The position numbers were made by a program, and so were the translations under genes. Under the pieces are notes generated by a model. The model was not told the DNA's origin, did not search any database, and saw only the letters and a program-made list of their open reading frames with translations. A DNA stretch of 64,000 bases from Microbacterium sp. LWO13-1.2 (GTDB lineage Bacteria; Actinomycetota; Actinomycetes; Actinomycetales; Microbacteriaceae), in the NCBI RefSeq assembly GCF_038397725.1, contig NZ_CP151634.1, positions 3,348,001-3,412,000 of the forward strand. Reading direction: 5' to 3'. Positions within the stretch are counted from its first letter, which is position 1, and each line of letters opens with the position of its first letter. Positions 53,297 to 62,143 of the stretch are shown here, piece after piece.

Positions 53297-54186
53297 GACG
53301 CGACGTCCGGCATGTTCATGGCGCTCTTGAGGTCGGCGCCGCGCTTCTCGACGATGCCGACGAGCGCTCCATCCGGATCGATGGCCGCTGCGAGTGCGCC
53401 CGTGAGCCGTGCGGCCTGACCGGCGAGCCGTTTGCCGTGGCGCAGATCCCGGGCGTCATCCGCGCTCACCGGGAGCGCCTCGAGGATGCGCGCGGCAGCA
53501 TCGGCGGGGGTGAGCGTCGATGCTCCGGCCAGATCTTCGATGGCGACGGCATCCGCGACGTCGAAGGCGCCTACTCGAGTGCGGCGCAACGCCGTGAGGT
53601 GACCGCCGACGCCCAGTGCAGCGCCGAGATCGCGCGCCAGCGAACGGATGTAGGTGCCGGAGGAGCAGTCGACGACGACATCGAGGTCGAGGGTGCCGGA
53701 GCCTCTGCGCTCGGCGATGACGTCGAAGCGGGACACGACGACGTCGCGTGCGGCGAGGACGACCTCCTCCCCTGCACGAACCCGGTCGTACGCCCGGCGA
53801 CCGTCGACCTTGATCGCCGACACCGAACTGGGGACCTGCGAGATCGCACCGGTCAGCGCCGCGACCCCCTCTGCGATGCGCGCCGGGGTGACCGTGGCCC
53901 AGGTCGAATCGTCGGCGCGCTCGGTGATCTCGCCGTCCGCGTCGTCGGTACCGGTCGTCTGGCCGAGCCGGATCGTCGCCTCGTAGGTCTTATCTGCGCC
54001 GACGATATAGGTGAGGAGCCTCGTGGCCCCTTCGATCCCGATCACCAGCAGTCCGGTCGCCATCGGATCGAGTGTGCCCGCGTGCCCGACCTTGCGAGTG
54101 CCGAAGGCCTTGCGCGTGCGCGCGACCGCGTCGTGGCTGGTGATGCCCGCGGGCTTGTCGACGAGGAGGATGCCGGGCGAGACCAT
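53293..54186 (-). CDS. truB: tRNA pseudouridine(55) synthase
   Basis: A 297-residue TruB, which makes pseudouridine 55 in the T loop of tRNAs. Catalytic Asp40 is in GHAGTLDPMATGLL; DKPAGITSHD, QVPSSVSAIKVDGRRAY and CSSGTYIRSLARDLG complete the signature. It begins the coupled operon truB, membrane protein, membrane protein, ribF. The mutY start is divergent 34 nt away. Confidence 0.97.
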   Translation of the reverse strand: MVSPGILLVDKPAGITSHDAVARTRKAFGTRKVGHAGTLDPMATGLLVIGIEGATRLLTYIVGADKTYEATIRLGQTTGTDDADGEITERADDSTWATVTPARIAEGVAALTGAISQVPSSVSAIKVDGRRAYDRVRAGEEVVLAARDVVVSRFDVIAERRGSGTLDLDVVVDCSSGTYIRSLARDLGAALGVGGHLTALRRTRVGAFDVADAVAIEDLAGASTLTPADAAARILEALPVSADDARDLRHGKRLAGQAARLTGALAAAIDPDGALVGIVEKRGADLKSAMNMPDVAS

Positions 54187-54220
54187 CCTCCCAGCCTAAC
54201 TCTCGTCATAGGCTGACCTG

Positions 54221-55120
54221 GTGCCCGCGAATCCGACGTCTCTGCCCGCTCTGCAGGCCGAGCTGTCCACCTGGTATCGGCGAACCGCCCGAGATCTGCC
54301 ATGGCGCCGCACTGCGTTTCACGAACAGTTCGGCGCCTGGGGCACGCTCGTCAGCGAGTTCATGCTGCAGCAGACCCCTGTCAACCGGGTGATCCCGCAT
54401 CTGGACGCCTGGTTGACGCGCTGGCCGACGCCCCGTGCCATGGCTGCCGCCACGGGGTCAGAGGTGGTGCAGCAGTGGGCGAACCTCGGTTATCCGCGCC
54501 GCGCACTGTGGCTGCACCGCGCGGCGATCGAGATCGTGGAACGGCATGACGGAATCGTGCCGCGAGAGGTCGATGCTCTGCTCGCTCTCTCCGGAATCGG
54601 CGACTACACCGCGAGGGCCGTGGCCGTCTTCGCCTACGGCGACCGGCATCCCGTCGTCGACACCAACACACGCAGAATGCTCGCGAGGGCGATCGAGGGA
54701 AAGGCGCAACCGGCGGCGGCCTCACGTCGTGACCTTGCCCTGATGGATTCCCTGCTGCCGGCGACGGATGCCGAATCGGGCGTGTTCAACGCCGCAGCGA
54801 TGGAGCTGGGCGCGACGGTGTGCACCGCTCGCGCTCCGAAATGCGACCGGTGCCCACTTCGCACCAGCTGCGCCTGGGTGGCGGCCGGCCGGCCGGAAAC
54901 GCCGGACACTCGGCGGCGGCAGGCGACGTATGAGGGTTCGGACCGGCAGGCCCGCGGCGCGGTGCTGCGGATGCTGCGCGAAGCGGCGCCGTCCGCAGTG
55001 CCACTGTCGTCCGTGATCGCCGATTGGCCGGATCTCCGACAGCGAGACAGGGCGATCGACTCGCTCATCGCAGACGGCCTCGCCGAGGCATCCGAGGATC
55101 TGCTCTCGCTCCCGCGCTGA
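54221..55120 (+). CDS. mutY: A/G-specific adenine glycosylase
   Basis: A 299-residue DNA repair enzyme that removes adenine opposite 8-oxoguanine. Catalytic Glu46 (SEFMLQQTPV), helix-hairpin-helix LSGIGDYTA, catalytic Asp147 (VVDTNTRR), and the [4Fe-4S] cysteines 201, 208, 211, 217 (C-x6-C-x2-C-x5-C) are all present. The C-terminal MutT-like domain of the long bacterial MutY is absent, as is usual in actinobacteria; a small winged-helix-like tail takes its place. GTG start 54221. Confidence 0.95.
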   Translation: MPANPTSLPALQAELSTWYRRTARDLPWRRTAFHEQFGAWGTLVSEFMLQQTPVNRVIPHLDAWLTRWPTPRAMAAATGSEVVQQWANLGYPRRALWLHRAAIEIVERHDGIVPREVDALLALSGIGDYTARAVAVFAYGDRHPVVDTNTRRMLARAIEGKAQPAAASRRDLALMDSLLPATDAESGVFNAAAMELGATVCTARAPKCDRCPLRTSCAWVAAGRPETPDTRRRQATYEGSDRQARGAVLRMLREAAPSAVPLSSVIADWPDLRQRDRAIDSLIADGLAEASEDLLSLPR

Positions 55121-55146
55121 TCGTCCGGGAGCCCGGGACCGCTCCG

Positions 55147-57336
55147 TCAGAGAAACTGATCCGTCCGGTGCGCCAGCGCGGTGAGCTCCACTCGGGTTCG
55201 GACGTCGAACTTCGCCAGCAGCCTCCCCACGTGCACCTCGACCGTGCGGACCGAGACATTCAGTCGCTCCGCGATCTCCCGATTCATGGTGCCGCCGACG
55301 ACCAGCATCGCCACCTCGAGCTCCCGCACCGTCAACTGCGTCTCCCACGCGCGTCGGCAGGCAGCCAGATGATCGTCCTCCGCACCGACGCCGCCATCCG
55401 CCGGGCCGAGCCTCTCGATGCGTCGTTCCATGGCGGCCGCCCAGGCGGCTGCGCCCGCATCCTCGAACAGGTTCCGTGCCGTTCCCAGGTGCCGTCGCCC
55501 GGTCATCCGCTCGCCGTGGATCACGGTGTGGATGCCGATCAACGCCTCCACCCTCGCTCTCGCGAATGGCGAGCGCAAGGCCCGCGCCTCGACGTGAACC
55601 TCCGCGAATTCCGCACGCCATCGTCCCTCCGGCGCGTCGATGACACGCGCGCATAACCGGCGAGCGCTGTCCTCCTCCCCCGGCTCGACTCTTCTGGGCG
55701 TTCGTTCTCGTGCCGCAGGGGCGACCTCGTCAAGCCCGGGAATGCCGAACACCGCCTCCGGAGCACCGCGATCCTGCCACAGCCGCAGGAATGCCGCGGC
55801 CTTGGCGAACGCACCATCCAGATACGCCTCGATGCCGCGATCCACCAGACGTTCCACGCGGAGTCCGGACGGCAGCGCAGCGGTCAGGGAGCGTGCGAAC
55901 GGGCTCAGGGTGCCGAGAACGGCGAGGTCGAGGCGACGAGCGAGTGCCACGGCGAGTCCCGCGAACGGTATCGCCACCGGAGACACGACCGCTGCCGCGA
56001 TCAGACACTGCCTGGCCTGCGATATATCCCCACGCCACGTCAGGAGGAGCGTCTCCGTCACCGCCCGATAGGCCTGCACGAGCGGGCTGTATTCGAACCC
56101 GGCGACGAACGGATCGATCTCAGCGCCCATCGTGCCTTCTCCGTTTGCGAGGATCCGCAATCCGCCATCGATGTCGTCGTCCAGGGCAGCGCGCAGAGCG
56201 CCGAGCACACTGCCGGAGACCGGGCCCGTGCCTTCGGCGGCCGTTGTCTCCCGCTCCCCGACGAGCAACCAGCTCAGGGCGACCACTGGATCGCGCAATC
56301 GGCTCTCCGCACCGACCCGCGCGCATCCGTCGCGCAGCGCATCCAGCCAGGATCGCATTCCGCTGCGGTCTCCTCGCTCGGCGCAGAGCACCGCGGCAAG
56401 GGCCGCCGCTTTCGTCCAGGCGTACCAATCGTCGTGATCATCTGTTCGCGGCCGGAGCTCCGTCGCATCGATGTCGGGCACGTCGCCGTGAAGATGCGCC
56501 AGTGCCACCACGAGGCCGCCCAGCCCTTGAAGACGGTAGCGCTCGGTGCCATCGGGGAAGAGGCTCCCCAGCCACCCGCTCGCCTCCGCCGCATAACCCG
56601 CTCCGATCGCCGCCGCGCCGGCCACCAGGCGTGCATCGTCGCGTTCGACCCCGACCGCGTGCGATGCCGCCTCAGCGGCGAGGAGGAGAGCGCGATCGGC
56701 GTCGCCGCCCTCGGACAACTCGCGCGCGATTCGGATCAGCTCGGATGCCGTCGAGGGATCGCCGCGCAGTGATGACCTGGCCCGATGCCAGTCCGCACTC
56801 ACCTGCTCGCCCCTGCGGCCGAAGATCGCGCCCAGCCGTTCGTGCACATCCACCTGAACGGCCGATGCTGTCGTCTCTCGAAGCCAGATCGCGAGTCGCG
56901 GGTCCGCGAATCGAAATCGGCCGGCGTGGATGGTCAGATGCTGCCCCACCGGACCGGCGACGATCTCATGCGCGGACCGAGCCGCGAACTCGAGCACCGG
57001 ATCGAGGCGATCCTCCAGACACAGTGCCGCCGCCAGCAGCAGATCCCGATCGGCATCGGTGAACCTGAGGTCGGCGAACTCATTCGCGATCGGCGGCACC
57101 AGCGGAAGCGGCGCAGGAAGCGGCCTCAATCCGTGCCGTTGCTGGGGTGCGAGATGTGCCACGACTTCACGGACGGTCGGCAGGTCGGCGTTCAACTCGA
57201 CCACGAGCGTTCTCAGCACATGCGGTGCCGTGCTCAACTCATGTTCGAGCAGATCATCGAGCATGTTCTCGATGATCTCCAGCGAAACGACCGTTCCTTC
57301 GGACGGGCGCCGTCGCCACATCTCCGGTGTCTTCAC
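55147..57336 (-). CDS. LuxR-family regulator (LAL-like, N-terminal ATPase missing), paralog 1
   Basis: A 729-residue protein. The C-terminal 65 residues are a LuxR helix-turn-helix: LTVRELEVAMLVVGGTMNREI, ERLNVSVRTVEVHVGRLLAKF. The rest is an alpha-helical repeat region like the MalT/LAL sensor arm. The Walker A/B ATPase that opens most LALs is absent: the protein begins about where the winged helix after the ATPase would lie (PLPAPLPLVPPIANEF, ADRDLLLAAALCLE). The start GTG 57336 follows a GGGGGAG site. Strong C-terminal similarity to the regulator at 62144 and its position beside two chitinases suggest a control role for chitin use. Confidence 0.88.
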   Translation of the reverse strand: MKTPEMWRRRPSEGTVVSLEIIENMLDDLLEHELSTAPHVLRTLVVELNADLPTVREVVAHLAPQQRHGLRPLPAPLPLVPPIANEFADLRFTDADRDLLLAAALCLEDRLDPVLEFAARSAHEIVAGPVGQHLTIHAGRFRFADPRLAIWLRETTASAVQVDVHERLGAIFGRRGEQVSADWHRARSSLRGDPSTASELIRIARELSEGGDADRALLLAAEAASHAVGVERDDARLVAGAAAIGAGYAAEASGWLGSLFPDGTERYRLQGLGGLVVALAHLHGDVPDIDATELRPRTDDHDDWYAWTKAAALAAVLCAERGDRSGMRSWLDALRDGCARVGAESRLRDPVVALSWLLVGERETTAAEGTGPVSGSVLGALRAALDDDIDGGLRILANGEGTMGAEIDPFVAGFEYSPLVQAYRAVTETLLLTWRGDISQARQCLIAAAVVSPVAIPFAGLAVALARRLDLAVLGTLSPFARSLTAALPSGLRVERLVDRGIEAYLDGAFAKAAAFLRLWQDRGAPEAVFGIPGLDEVAPAARERTPRRVEPGEEDSARRLCARVIDAPEGRWRAEFAEVHVEARALRSPFARARVEALIGIHTVIHGERMTGRRHLGTARNLFEDAGAAAWAAAMERRIERLGPADGGVGAEDDHLAACRRAWETQLTVRELEVAMLVVGGTMNREIAERLNVSVRTVEVHVGRLLAKFDVRTRVELTALAHRTDQFL

Positions 57337-57414
57337 CTTGTCGACTCCCCCGGTGCGAAGAGTACTTCGCAGCTAGGCACAGGGTAGCAAAGCAGTCCCG
57401 TGCCTCTTCGGCAC

Positions 57415-57456
57415 CGAGACGAGCACCCTGGACAGGTGTCCAGGGTGCTCGTCTCG
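57415..57456 (-). terminator. Terminator of chitinase 1
   Basis: A perfect 20-bp inverted repeat (57415-57434 with 57437-57456) lies 13 nt past the chitinase stop on the minus strand. Confidence 0.88.
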
Positions 57457-57469
57457 TCAGGTCAGGCGG

Positions 57470-59314
57470 CTAGCACGCACCGACCAGACCCCATGCTCCC
57501 CATTCGACCGAACCGGGTGCCTCTCCCTGAGTCCACCACTTCGCGGTGTACTCGGACCCCTGGTACGAAGCGGTCGCGCCGCCCGTGTAGACAGCGGTCG
57601 GCGACCAGGCCGCGGCATCGCAGGCGCCAGGATCCGTCGGATCGGTCGGATCGGTCGGATCCGTCGGATCGGTCGGATCGGTGCTGCATGCCTCGACGAG
57701 CGCCCACACGGCGTTCGTGCCAGGAGTGTCACCCTGTGTCCACCACTTCGCGGTGTACTCCGATCCCGCGTGCGAGACCGTGGCGCCGCCGGTGTAGACG
57801 GCTGTCGATGACCATGCCGCGGCGTCGCAGGTGCCGGGATCGGTCGGATCGGTGGGATCCGTCGGATCCGTGGGATCCGTCGGATCGGTCGCTCCACCGG
57901 GTGCCGCAGCGCGGAGATGGTCGGCCAGGGTGCCGATGAGCTCGCCCTGGCGGTCGCCGGAGAGCTCCCACCACATACCGCCGCCGAGCTTGTGCTCCAC
58001 GATGTACGCGGCCTTCTGCGCGACGCTGCGGGTGTCGTCGTAGCTCCACCACTGGTTGCCGTCGTAGCGCCACGAGGCGCCGATCGTCGCGTCGTAGTGG
58101 CCGGTGCCGAGGTTCTTCAGCTTGTCGTAGTCCTCGTTGCCCTTCTCCCACGTGCCTGGTCCGGCGCCCGTCGCCGGGCCCCATGCGTTGACTGAGGTGG
58201 CTCCCTGCCAGCCGCGCCCGTACGCGGCGAGGCCCATGCCGAGCTGGGTCGGATCGATCCCGGTCTTGAGGTACTCGCGCACGCTCTGATCGACGCTGAA
58301 CTGTCTCGCCTCCGCCCGGGTATCAGCCGGGTCGTCGTACAGGTTGCCCTGATGACCGGTGAGTCCGGCATCCCATGCGCCGTGCAGGTCGTAGCCCTGA
58401 ATGTTGCCGAAATCGAGATAGTCGAACAGTTCGGGATCGTTCCAGCCCCCGGCCTCGATGTCGGCAGGATTCGCCGGCAGGAAGGCCGACAACTGATAGT
58501 CCTTTCCGGTCGTCACGGTCAGCGCATCCAGCTGCGTACGGAACTCCCTGAGCAGAGCCTTGAAGTTCGCCCGGTCGTTCGCCTCGTCGACGATGTTGCC
58601 GACCTCGCCGTTCTGCGAACCGGGCCACTCCCAGTCGATGTCGAATCCGTCGAAGACTCCCGCTGCCGCTCCCGGTCCGCCGCGCCCGTCGACGACAGGC
58701 AGGTTGCCCTTGATGTACAGATCGATGCAGCTGGAGACGAACGTCTTCCGGGTGGCGTCCGTGGCTGCTGCCGCCGAGAAGTTCTTCGACCAGGTCCAAC
58801 CGCCGAGCGACAGCATCACGTTGAGGTCGGGGTTCTTCTGCTTCAGCTGCTTGAGCTGGTTGAAGGATCCCGCCAATGGCTGGTCCCAGCTGTCGGCGAC
58901 GCCGGAGACCGAGTTCGCGGCCGTATAGCCCATCCCGAAGTCGGCCCAGGCGTCGCCTGCGCCGTCGGAGCCGTTCGGTCCTGTGCCCTGCGCCTTGTTC
59001 GCGATGAAGCACTTCAGCGTTTCGTGGTGGATGTTGCCGAAGGCGTAGTTGATGTGCGTGAGGTCGGCGGCAGCACCGGAGACGTCGAGCTGCTTGGCCT
59101 GGAAGCCGCGCCCGTACACCCCCCACTGCGCGAAATAGCCGACGGTGCGATAGCCGTTCATGGCACTCGGCGCCTCGGCGGCCACGGTCTGGGGCACCGT
59201 GGCCGCCGCTGCCGGCACGGTGGCGACGGCGGCGAGCGCGGCGACGGTTGCCGCCGTCGCGAGCGTCGCCAGCGCGGCGGCGATGCCGCGCCTGGGTCGT
59301 TCAGGTCTCGTCAT
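57470..59314 (-). CDS. Secreted GH18 chitinase with two C-terminal carbohydrate-binding modules
   Basis: A 614-residue secreted enzyme: a signal peptide (residues 1-38, twin Arg then a long Ala/Val-rich core), a GH18 catalytic domain (about 50-440) and two CBM5/12-type modules, each after a (TDP)n linker. The active-site motif is DGFDIDWEWPG with catalytic Glu229; SLGGWTWSKNF, and the loop YDLHGAWD, are typical of bacterial GH18 chitinases. Each binding module has the Y-T-G-G-A... AKWWTQG core, with aromatic residues that stack on chitin. ATG 59314 follows GAAGGAAG. It likely degrades insoluble chitin in tandem with the next enzyme. Confidence 0.95.
   Translation of the reverse strand: MTRPERPRRGIAAALATLATAATVAALAAVATVPAAAATVPQTVAAEAPSAMNGYRTVGYFAQWGVYGRGFQAKQLDVSGAAADLTHINYAFGNIHHETLKCFIANKAQGTGPNGSDGAGDAWADFGMGYTAANSVSGVADSWDQPLAGSFNQLKQLKQKNPDLNVMLSLGGWTWSKNFSAAAATDATRKTFVSSCIDLYIKGNLPVVDGRGGPGAAAGVFDGFDIDWEWPGSQNGEVGNIVDEANDRANFKALLREFRTQLDALTVTTGKDYQLSAFLPANPADIEAGGWNDPELFDYLDFGNIQGYDLHGAWDAGLTGHQGNLYDDPADTRAEARQFSVDQSVREYLKTGIDPTQLGMGLAAYGRGWQGATSVNAWGPATGAGPGTWEKGNEDYDKLKNLGTGHYDATIGASWRYDGNQWWSYDDTRSVAQKAAYIVEHKLGGGMWWELSGDRQGELIGTLADHLRAAAPGGATDPTDPTDPTDPTDPTDPGTCDAAAWSSTAVYTGGATVSHAGSEYTAKWWTQGDTPGTNAVWALVEACSTDPTDPTDPTDPTDPTDPGACDAAAWSPTAVYTGGATASYQGSEYTAKWWTQGEAPGSVEWGAWGLVGAC
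57629..57682 (-). repeat. 9-bp tandem repeat encoding (TDP)6, chitinase 1 second linker
   Basis: Fifty-four bases form six 9-bp units coding Thr-Asp-Pro on the minus strand. Units differ only at third positions (e.g. GTCGGATCG/GTCGGATCC on the plus strand). Confidence 0.9.
57836..57889 (-). repeat. 9-bp tandem repeat encoding (TDP)6, chitinase 1 first linker
   Basis: Six 9-bp units, the same type and length as the other linker, precede the first carbohydrate-binding module. Confidence 0.9.
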
Positions 59315-59391
59315 GATCTTCCTTCGTCTGGCGGATGCCGGAGCATCCGCATCCTGTCTTCTCCCGCCCTCGATGCTGAGATGCAGGAGGA

Positions 59392-59418
59392 GGTGGGGCG
59401 GCTGGGGGCCGCCCCACC
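59392..59418 (-). terminator. Terminator of chitinase 2
   Basis: GGTGGGGCGGC (59392-59402) pairs with GCCGCCCCACC (59408-59418), an 11-bp stem, 6 nt past the stop of chitinase 2 and 78 nt before the start of chitinase 1. Confidence 0.85.
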
Positions 59419-59423
59419 AGGTC

Positions 59424-61994
59424 TCAACAGCGGATGCCGGCTCCCCAGACGTCCGCTGATCCGGGTGTGTCGCCCTGGGTCCACCATTTCGCGGTGAACT
59501 CGGAACCGCCGTGTGCGACTTTCGCCCCGCCTGTGTAGACAGTCGTGGCGCTCCACGCAGGAGCAGAGCACGTGCCCGGTGTCCCGCCGCCTGGCCCACC
59601 GATGCCGGGCTCGACCACCGTCACGTTCCGTGGCAGGTCGTACAGCGTCGCGTAGACGTTCTCGCCGATCGTCAGGCGCAGGTTGGAGATCTGCGCGATC
59701 GGAAGCCGCCAGCTGAGCTTGCTGAACACGGATGCTCCCGGGGCGATCCCTCCGGAGGGAACCTTGATCGTGTAGGTGTGGAAGTTCCCGTCGAGCCCGC
59801 CGACGTTGTCGCCGGCGTGGTCGCTGTCGACCTTGACGATCCCCCAGCCGTTCTGCTCGCCCATCGCACCGGTGTCGCTGGTCGCCGTGTCGAACGTGAT
59901 GGTCGCACCTGCCGGAATCGCCGTGGCGGAGTTGTTGGTGAACGTCACCTTCGGATTGATCGGATAGTTGTTGTCGCCCAGCGCGAAGTCGCTGAACTCG
60001 ACGCCCAGATCGATGGCTTCGGTCGGCATCTGCTCGTCTGCCTTGGCCGCACCGTATGGCTGCGACGCGGAGAGGCGATCGTGGAGCAACCCGACGAGAG
60101 TGGATCCCATCTCGTACTGTCCGGCCGCCTCGTCGTAGCGGTAATCGCCGGCGAGCTCCCAGATCATGACCCCGCCGATGCCGTTGTCCGCGACATAGTC
60201 GGCCTTCGCCTCGATCGCCTGGTCGGCATCGCCCGAGAGGAAGGTCTTCGTGGTCGGATTCCACCACCACTCGACCTTGGTCACCGGATCGAAATGCCGG
60301 GTGTAGGTGCCGGTGATCGTGGTCGGCGCACCGTAGGACGCGGTGTAGTCACCGACGATCCCGCGCTCGAGGTTGAGCACATGCCAGATCGGGTTCGCGC
60401 CGGCACCCACCTCGCCGCCGCTCTTGTCGAGGTCGTGCCAGAGGTTGTTGATGCCCACGGCGCCGGCGCCGCACTTCGACGTCCCGCCCAGACTCGGTCC
60501 GGTGCCTGGCGGGCACTTCGTCTGGTCGGCCAGCGGCGCCGAACCGTAGAGTCCGTTGGTCCCGCCTTGAACGCCGTCCCAGCCGCGCGTGTAGAAGGGC
60601 ACTCCGAGGTTGATGCGCCCGGCAGGCATCGCGCCCCGGAAGTAGTGGTACGCCCAGTCGGCGTTGAGGTAGCCGATTCCGCTGTAGGCGTTGTACACGC
60701 CACCCGCGGCGAGCTCGGGATCTTTTCCGTCGTCGAACAGGGCGCCGTTGCCGCCGACGTAGTTGTTCCAGGACCCGTGCAGGTCGTAGCTCATGATGTT
60801 GACGTAGTCGAGGTACGGCAGGATCTGGTGCACTTCGGCACCGCGGAGCAGCCATCCCGACGCCGGAGCGGCGACTGTCAGCAGATAGTGCCTGCCGTCC
60901 GCGGCACCGGCCGTGTCGAGTTTCTCGCGAAGCGTCTTCATCAGCGCCTCGTATCCTGCCCACAGTGTCGCGCGACGCGGCTCGGAGAACGCGAAGTCAT
61001 CAGGGTTTCCGGCCTTGCCGTTGCTGTTGGCGTACTCGTAGTCGATGTCCACGCCCTCGAATCCGTAGGTGCGGATGAACTCGACAGCCGAATCGGCGAA
61101 AGCATCGATCTTCGCCTGCGAGTCGGTCAACGCGTAGAAGCCTCCGTCCGCCACCCGGTCACCCGCGGCATCGAAGTGGCCGCCGGTCTCCGCCCAGCCG
61201 CCGACCGAGACGAGCGCCTTGACACCGGGATTCTGCGCTTTGAACTTGTTCAACAGATTGAAATGGCCGTCGTAGTCGTAGGCAGGGTCCATCTCCGCTC
61301 CGGCGACACCCGGCCACGTCATGTCGGTGGCCGCGTTCCCGGCGGCATCCTGGTTGACCGAGACCTTGCCCTGCCCATCGATGTGCGCGAACGCATAGTT
61401 GATGTGGCTGAGCTCGGTCCACGGAATGTCGCCGGCGAGGTACCGCGGGGTGCCGCCGGTACCGGTGCGCCAGGAGGTGAAGTAGCCGATCACTCGGTGC
61501 TCGAGTCCGTTGGGCAGGCGCTCGCGGCCGGCCTCGTCGTAGATCGTGCAGTACGGGACGTCGACGCCCGGCGTCTGGTAGAGCCCGTCCGGGCGGCACT
61601 TCTCGTCGGGGTTGTCCGTCCACACCGTGCCCTCATCGACCGGGTCTGTCGGATCAGTCGGGTCGGTGGGATCGGTGGGATCGGTGGGATCGGTGGGATC
61701 GGTCGGGTCGGTGGGATCGGTCGGGTCCGTGACGCCGCAGGCACCCAGCGACTCCCAGGGTCCCCAGGCCTCGGTACCCGGCGTGTTGTTCTGCGTCCAC
61801 CACTTCGCGCGGTAGTTGGCGCCGTCGTGTGAGACCAGTGCGCCGCCGGTGTATGCCGACGCCGACGCCCACGCCGCCTCGCATTCGGTGTCAGCGGCTC
61901 CCGCCGGTCCGGCGGCCGCGAGTCCGGCGATCACCATCGCCGCGCTCAGTAGAGCCAGCGTCCTGAGCCGCCGCGGTGTTCTGTCAGTGCGCAT
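59424..61994 (-). CDS. Secreted GH18 chitinase with carbohydrate-binding modules at both ends
   Basis: An 856-residue secreted enzyme. Signal peptide (1-33, ends AGPAGAAD), an N-terminal CBM5/12-type module (about 38-86, AKWWTQNNTPG), a (TDP)10 linker, a GH18 catalytic domain (about 160-640) with GFEGVDIDYEYAN and catalytic Glu320, then a region of about 140 residues like a cellulose/chitin-binding type-2 fold (VEFSDFALGDNNYPINPKV, FKGK-free) and a final CBM5/12 module (AKWWTQGDTPG). The first catalytic-motif acidic residue is Glu rather than Asp (FEGVDID). It is the first gene downstream of the LuxR paralog 2 and probably part of the same regulon. Confidence 0.93.
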   Translation of the reverse strand: MRTDRTPRRLRTLALLSAAMVIAGLAAAGPAGAADTECEAAWASASAYTGGALVSHDGANYRAKWWTQNNTPGTEAWGPWESLGACGVTDPTDPTDPTDPTDPTDPTDPTDPTDPTDPVDEGTVWTDNPDEKCRPDGLYQTPGVDVPYCTIYDEAGRERLPNGLEHRVIGYFTSWRTGTGGTPRYLAGDIPWTELSHINYAFAHIDGQGKVSVNQDAAGNAATDMTWPGVAGAEMDPAYDYDGHFNLLNKFKAQNPGVKALVSVGGWAETGGHFDAAGDRVADGGFYALTDSQAKIDAFADSAVEFIRTYGFEGVDIDYEYANSNGKAGNPDDFAFSEPRRATLWAGYEALMKTLREKLDTAGAADGRHYLLTVAAPASGWLLRGAEVHQILPYLDYVNIMSYDLHGSWNNYVGGNGALFDDGKDPELAAGGVYNAYSGIGYLNADWAYHYFRGAMPAGRINLGVPFYTRGWDGVQGGTNGLYGSAPLADQTKCPPGTGPSLGGTSKCGAGAVGINNLWHDLDKSGGEVGAGANPIWHVLNLERGIVGDYTASYGAPTTITGTYTRHFDPVTKVEWWWNPTTKTFLSGDADQAIEAKADYVADNGIGGVMIWELAGDYRYDEAAGQYEMGSTLVGLLHDRLSASQPYGAAKADEQMPTEAIDLGVEFSDFALGDNNYPINPKVTFTNNSATAIPAGATITFDTATSDTGAMGEQNGWGIVKVDSDHAGDNVGGLDGNFHTYTIKVPSGGIAPGASVFSKLSWRLPIAQISNLRLTIGENVYATLYDLPRNVTVVEPGIGGPGGGTPGTCSAPAWSATTVYTGGAKVAHGGSEFTAKWWTQGDTPGSADVWGAGIRC
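61641..61730 (-). repeat. 9-bp tandem repeat encoding (TDP)10, chitinase 2 linker
   Basis: Ninety bases form ten 9-bp units coding Thr-Asp-Pro, separating the N-terminal binding module from the catalytic domain. Confidence 0.9.
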
Positions 61995-62143
61995 GAGGCG
62001 TTTCCGTTCTTCGTCGGACAGCGATCCGCGGGTGATCGCGGTGATCCGACGCTATTGACCCCGCTCAGCGCCTCGCATCGGGGTTAACCACATGCATCCC
62101 TGATCCGCATCGACGGGACGGGACGCGTGCGCGAAACCAGCGC

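Noticed and set aside
57629..61730. Repeat arrays in the chitinase genes as CRISPR
   Set aside because: Units are 9 bp, contiguous and in frame with no spacers, and encode Thr-Asp-Pro linkers.
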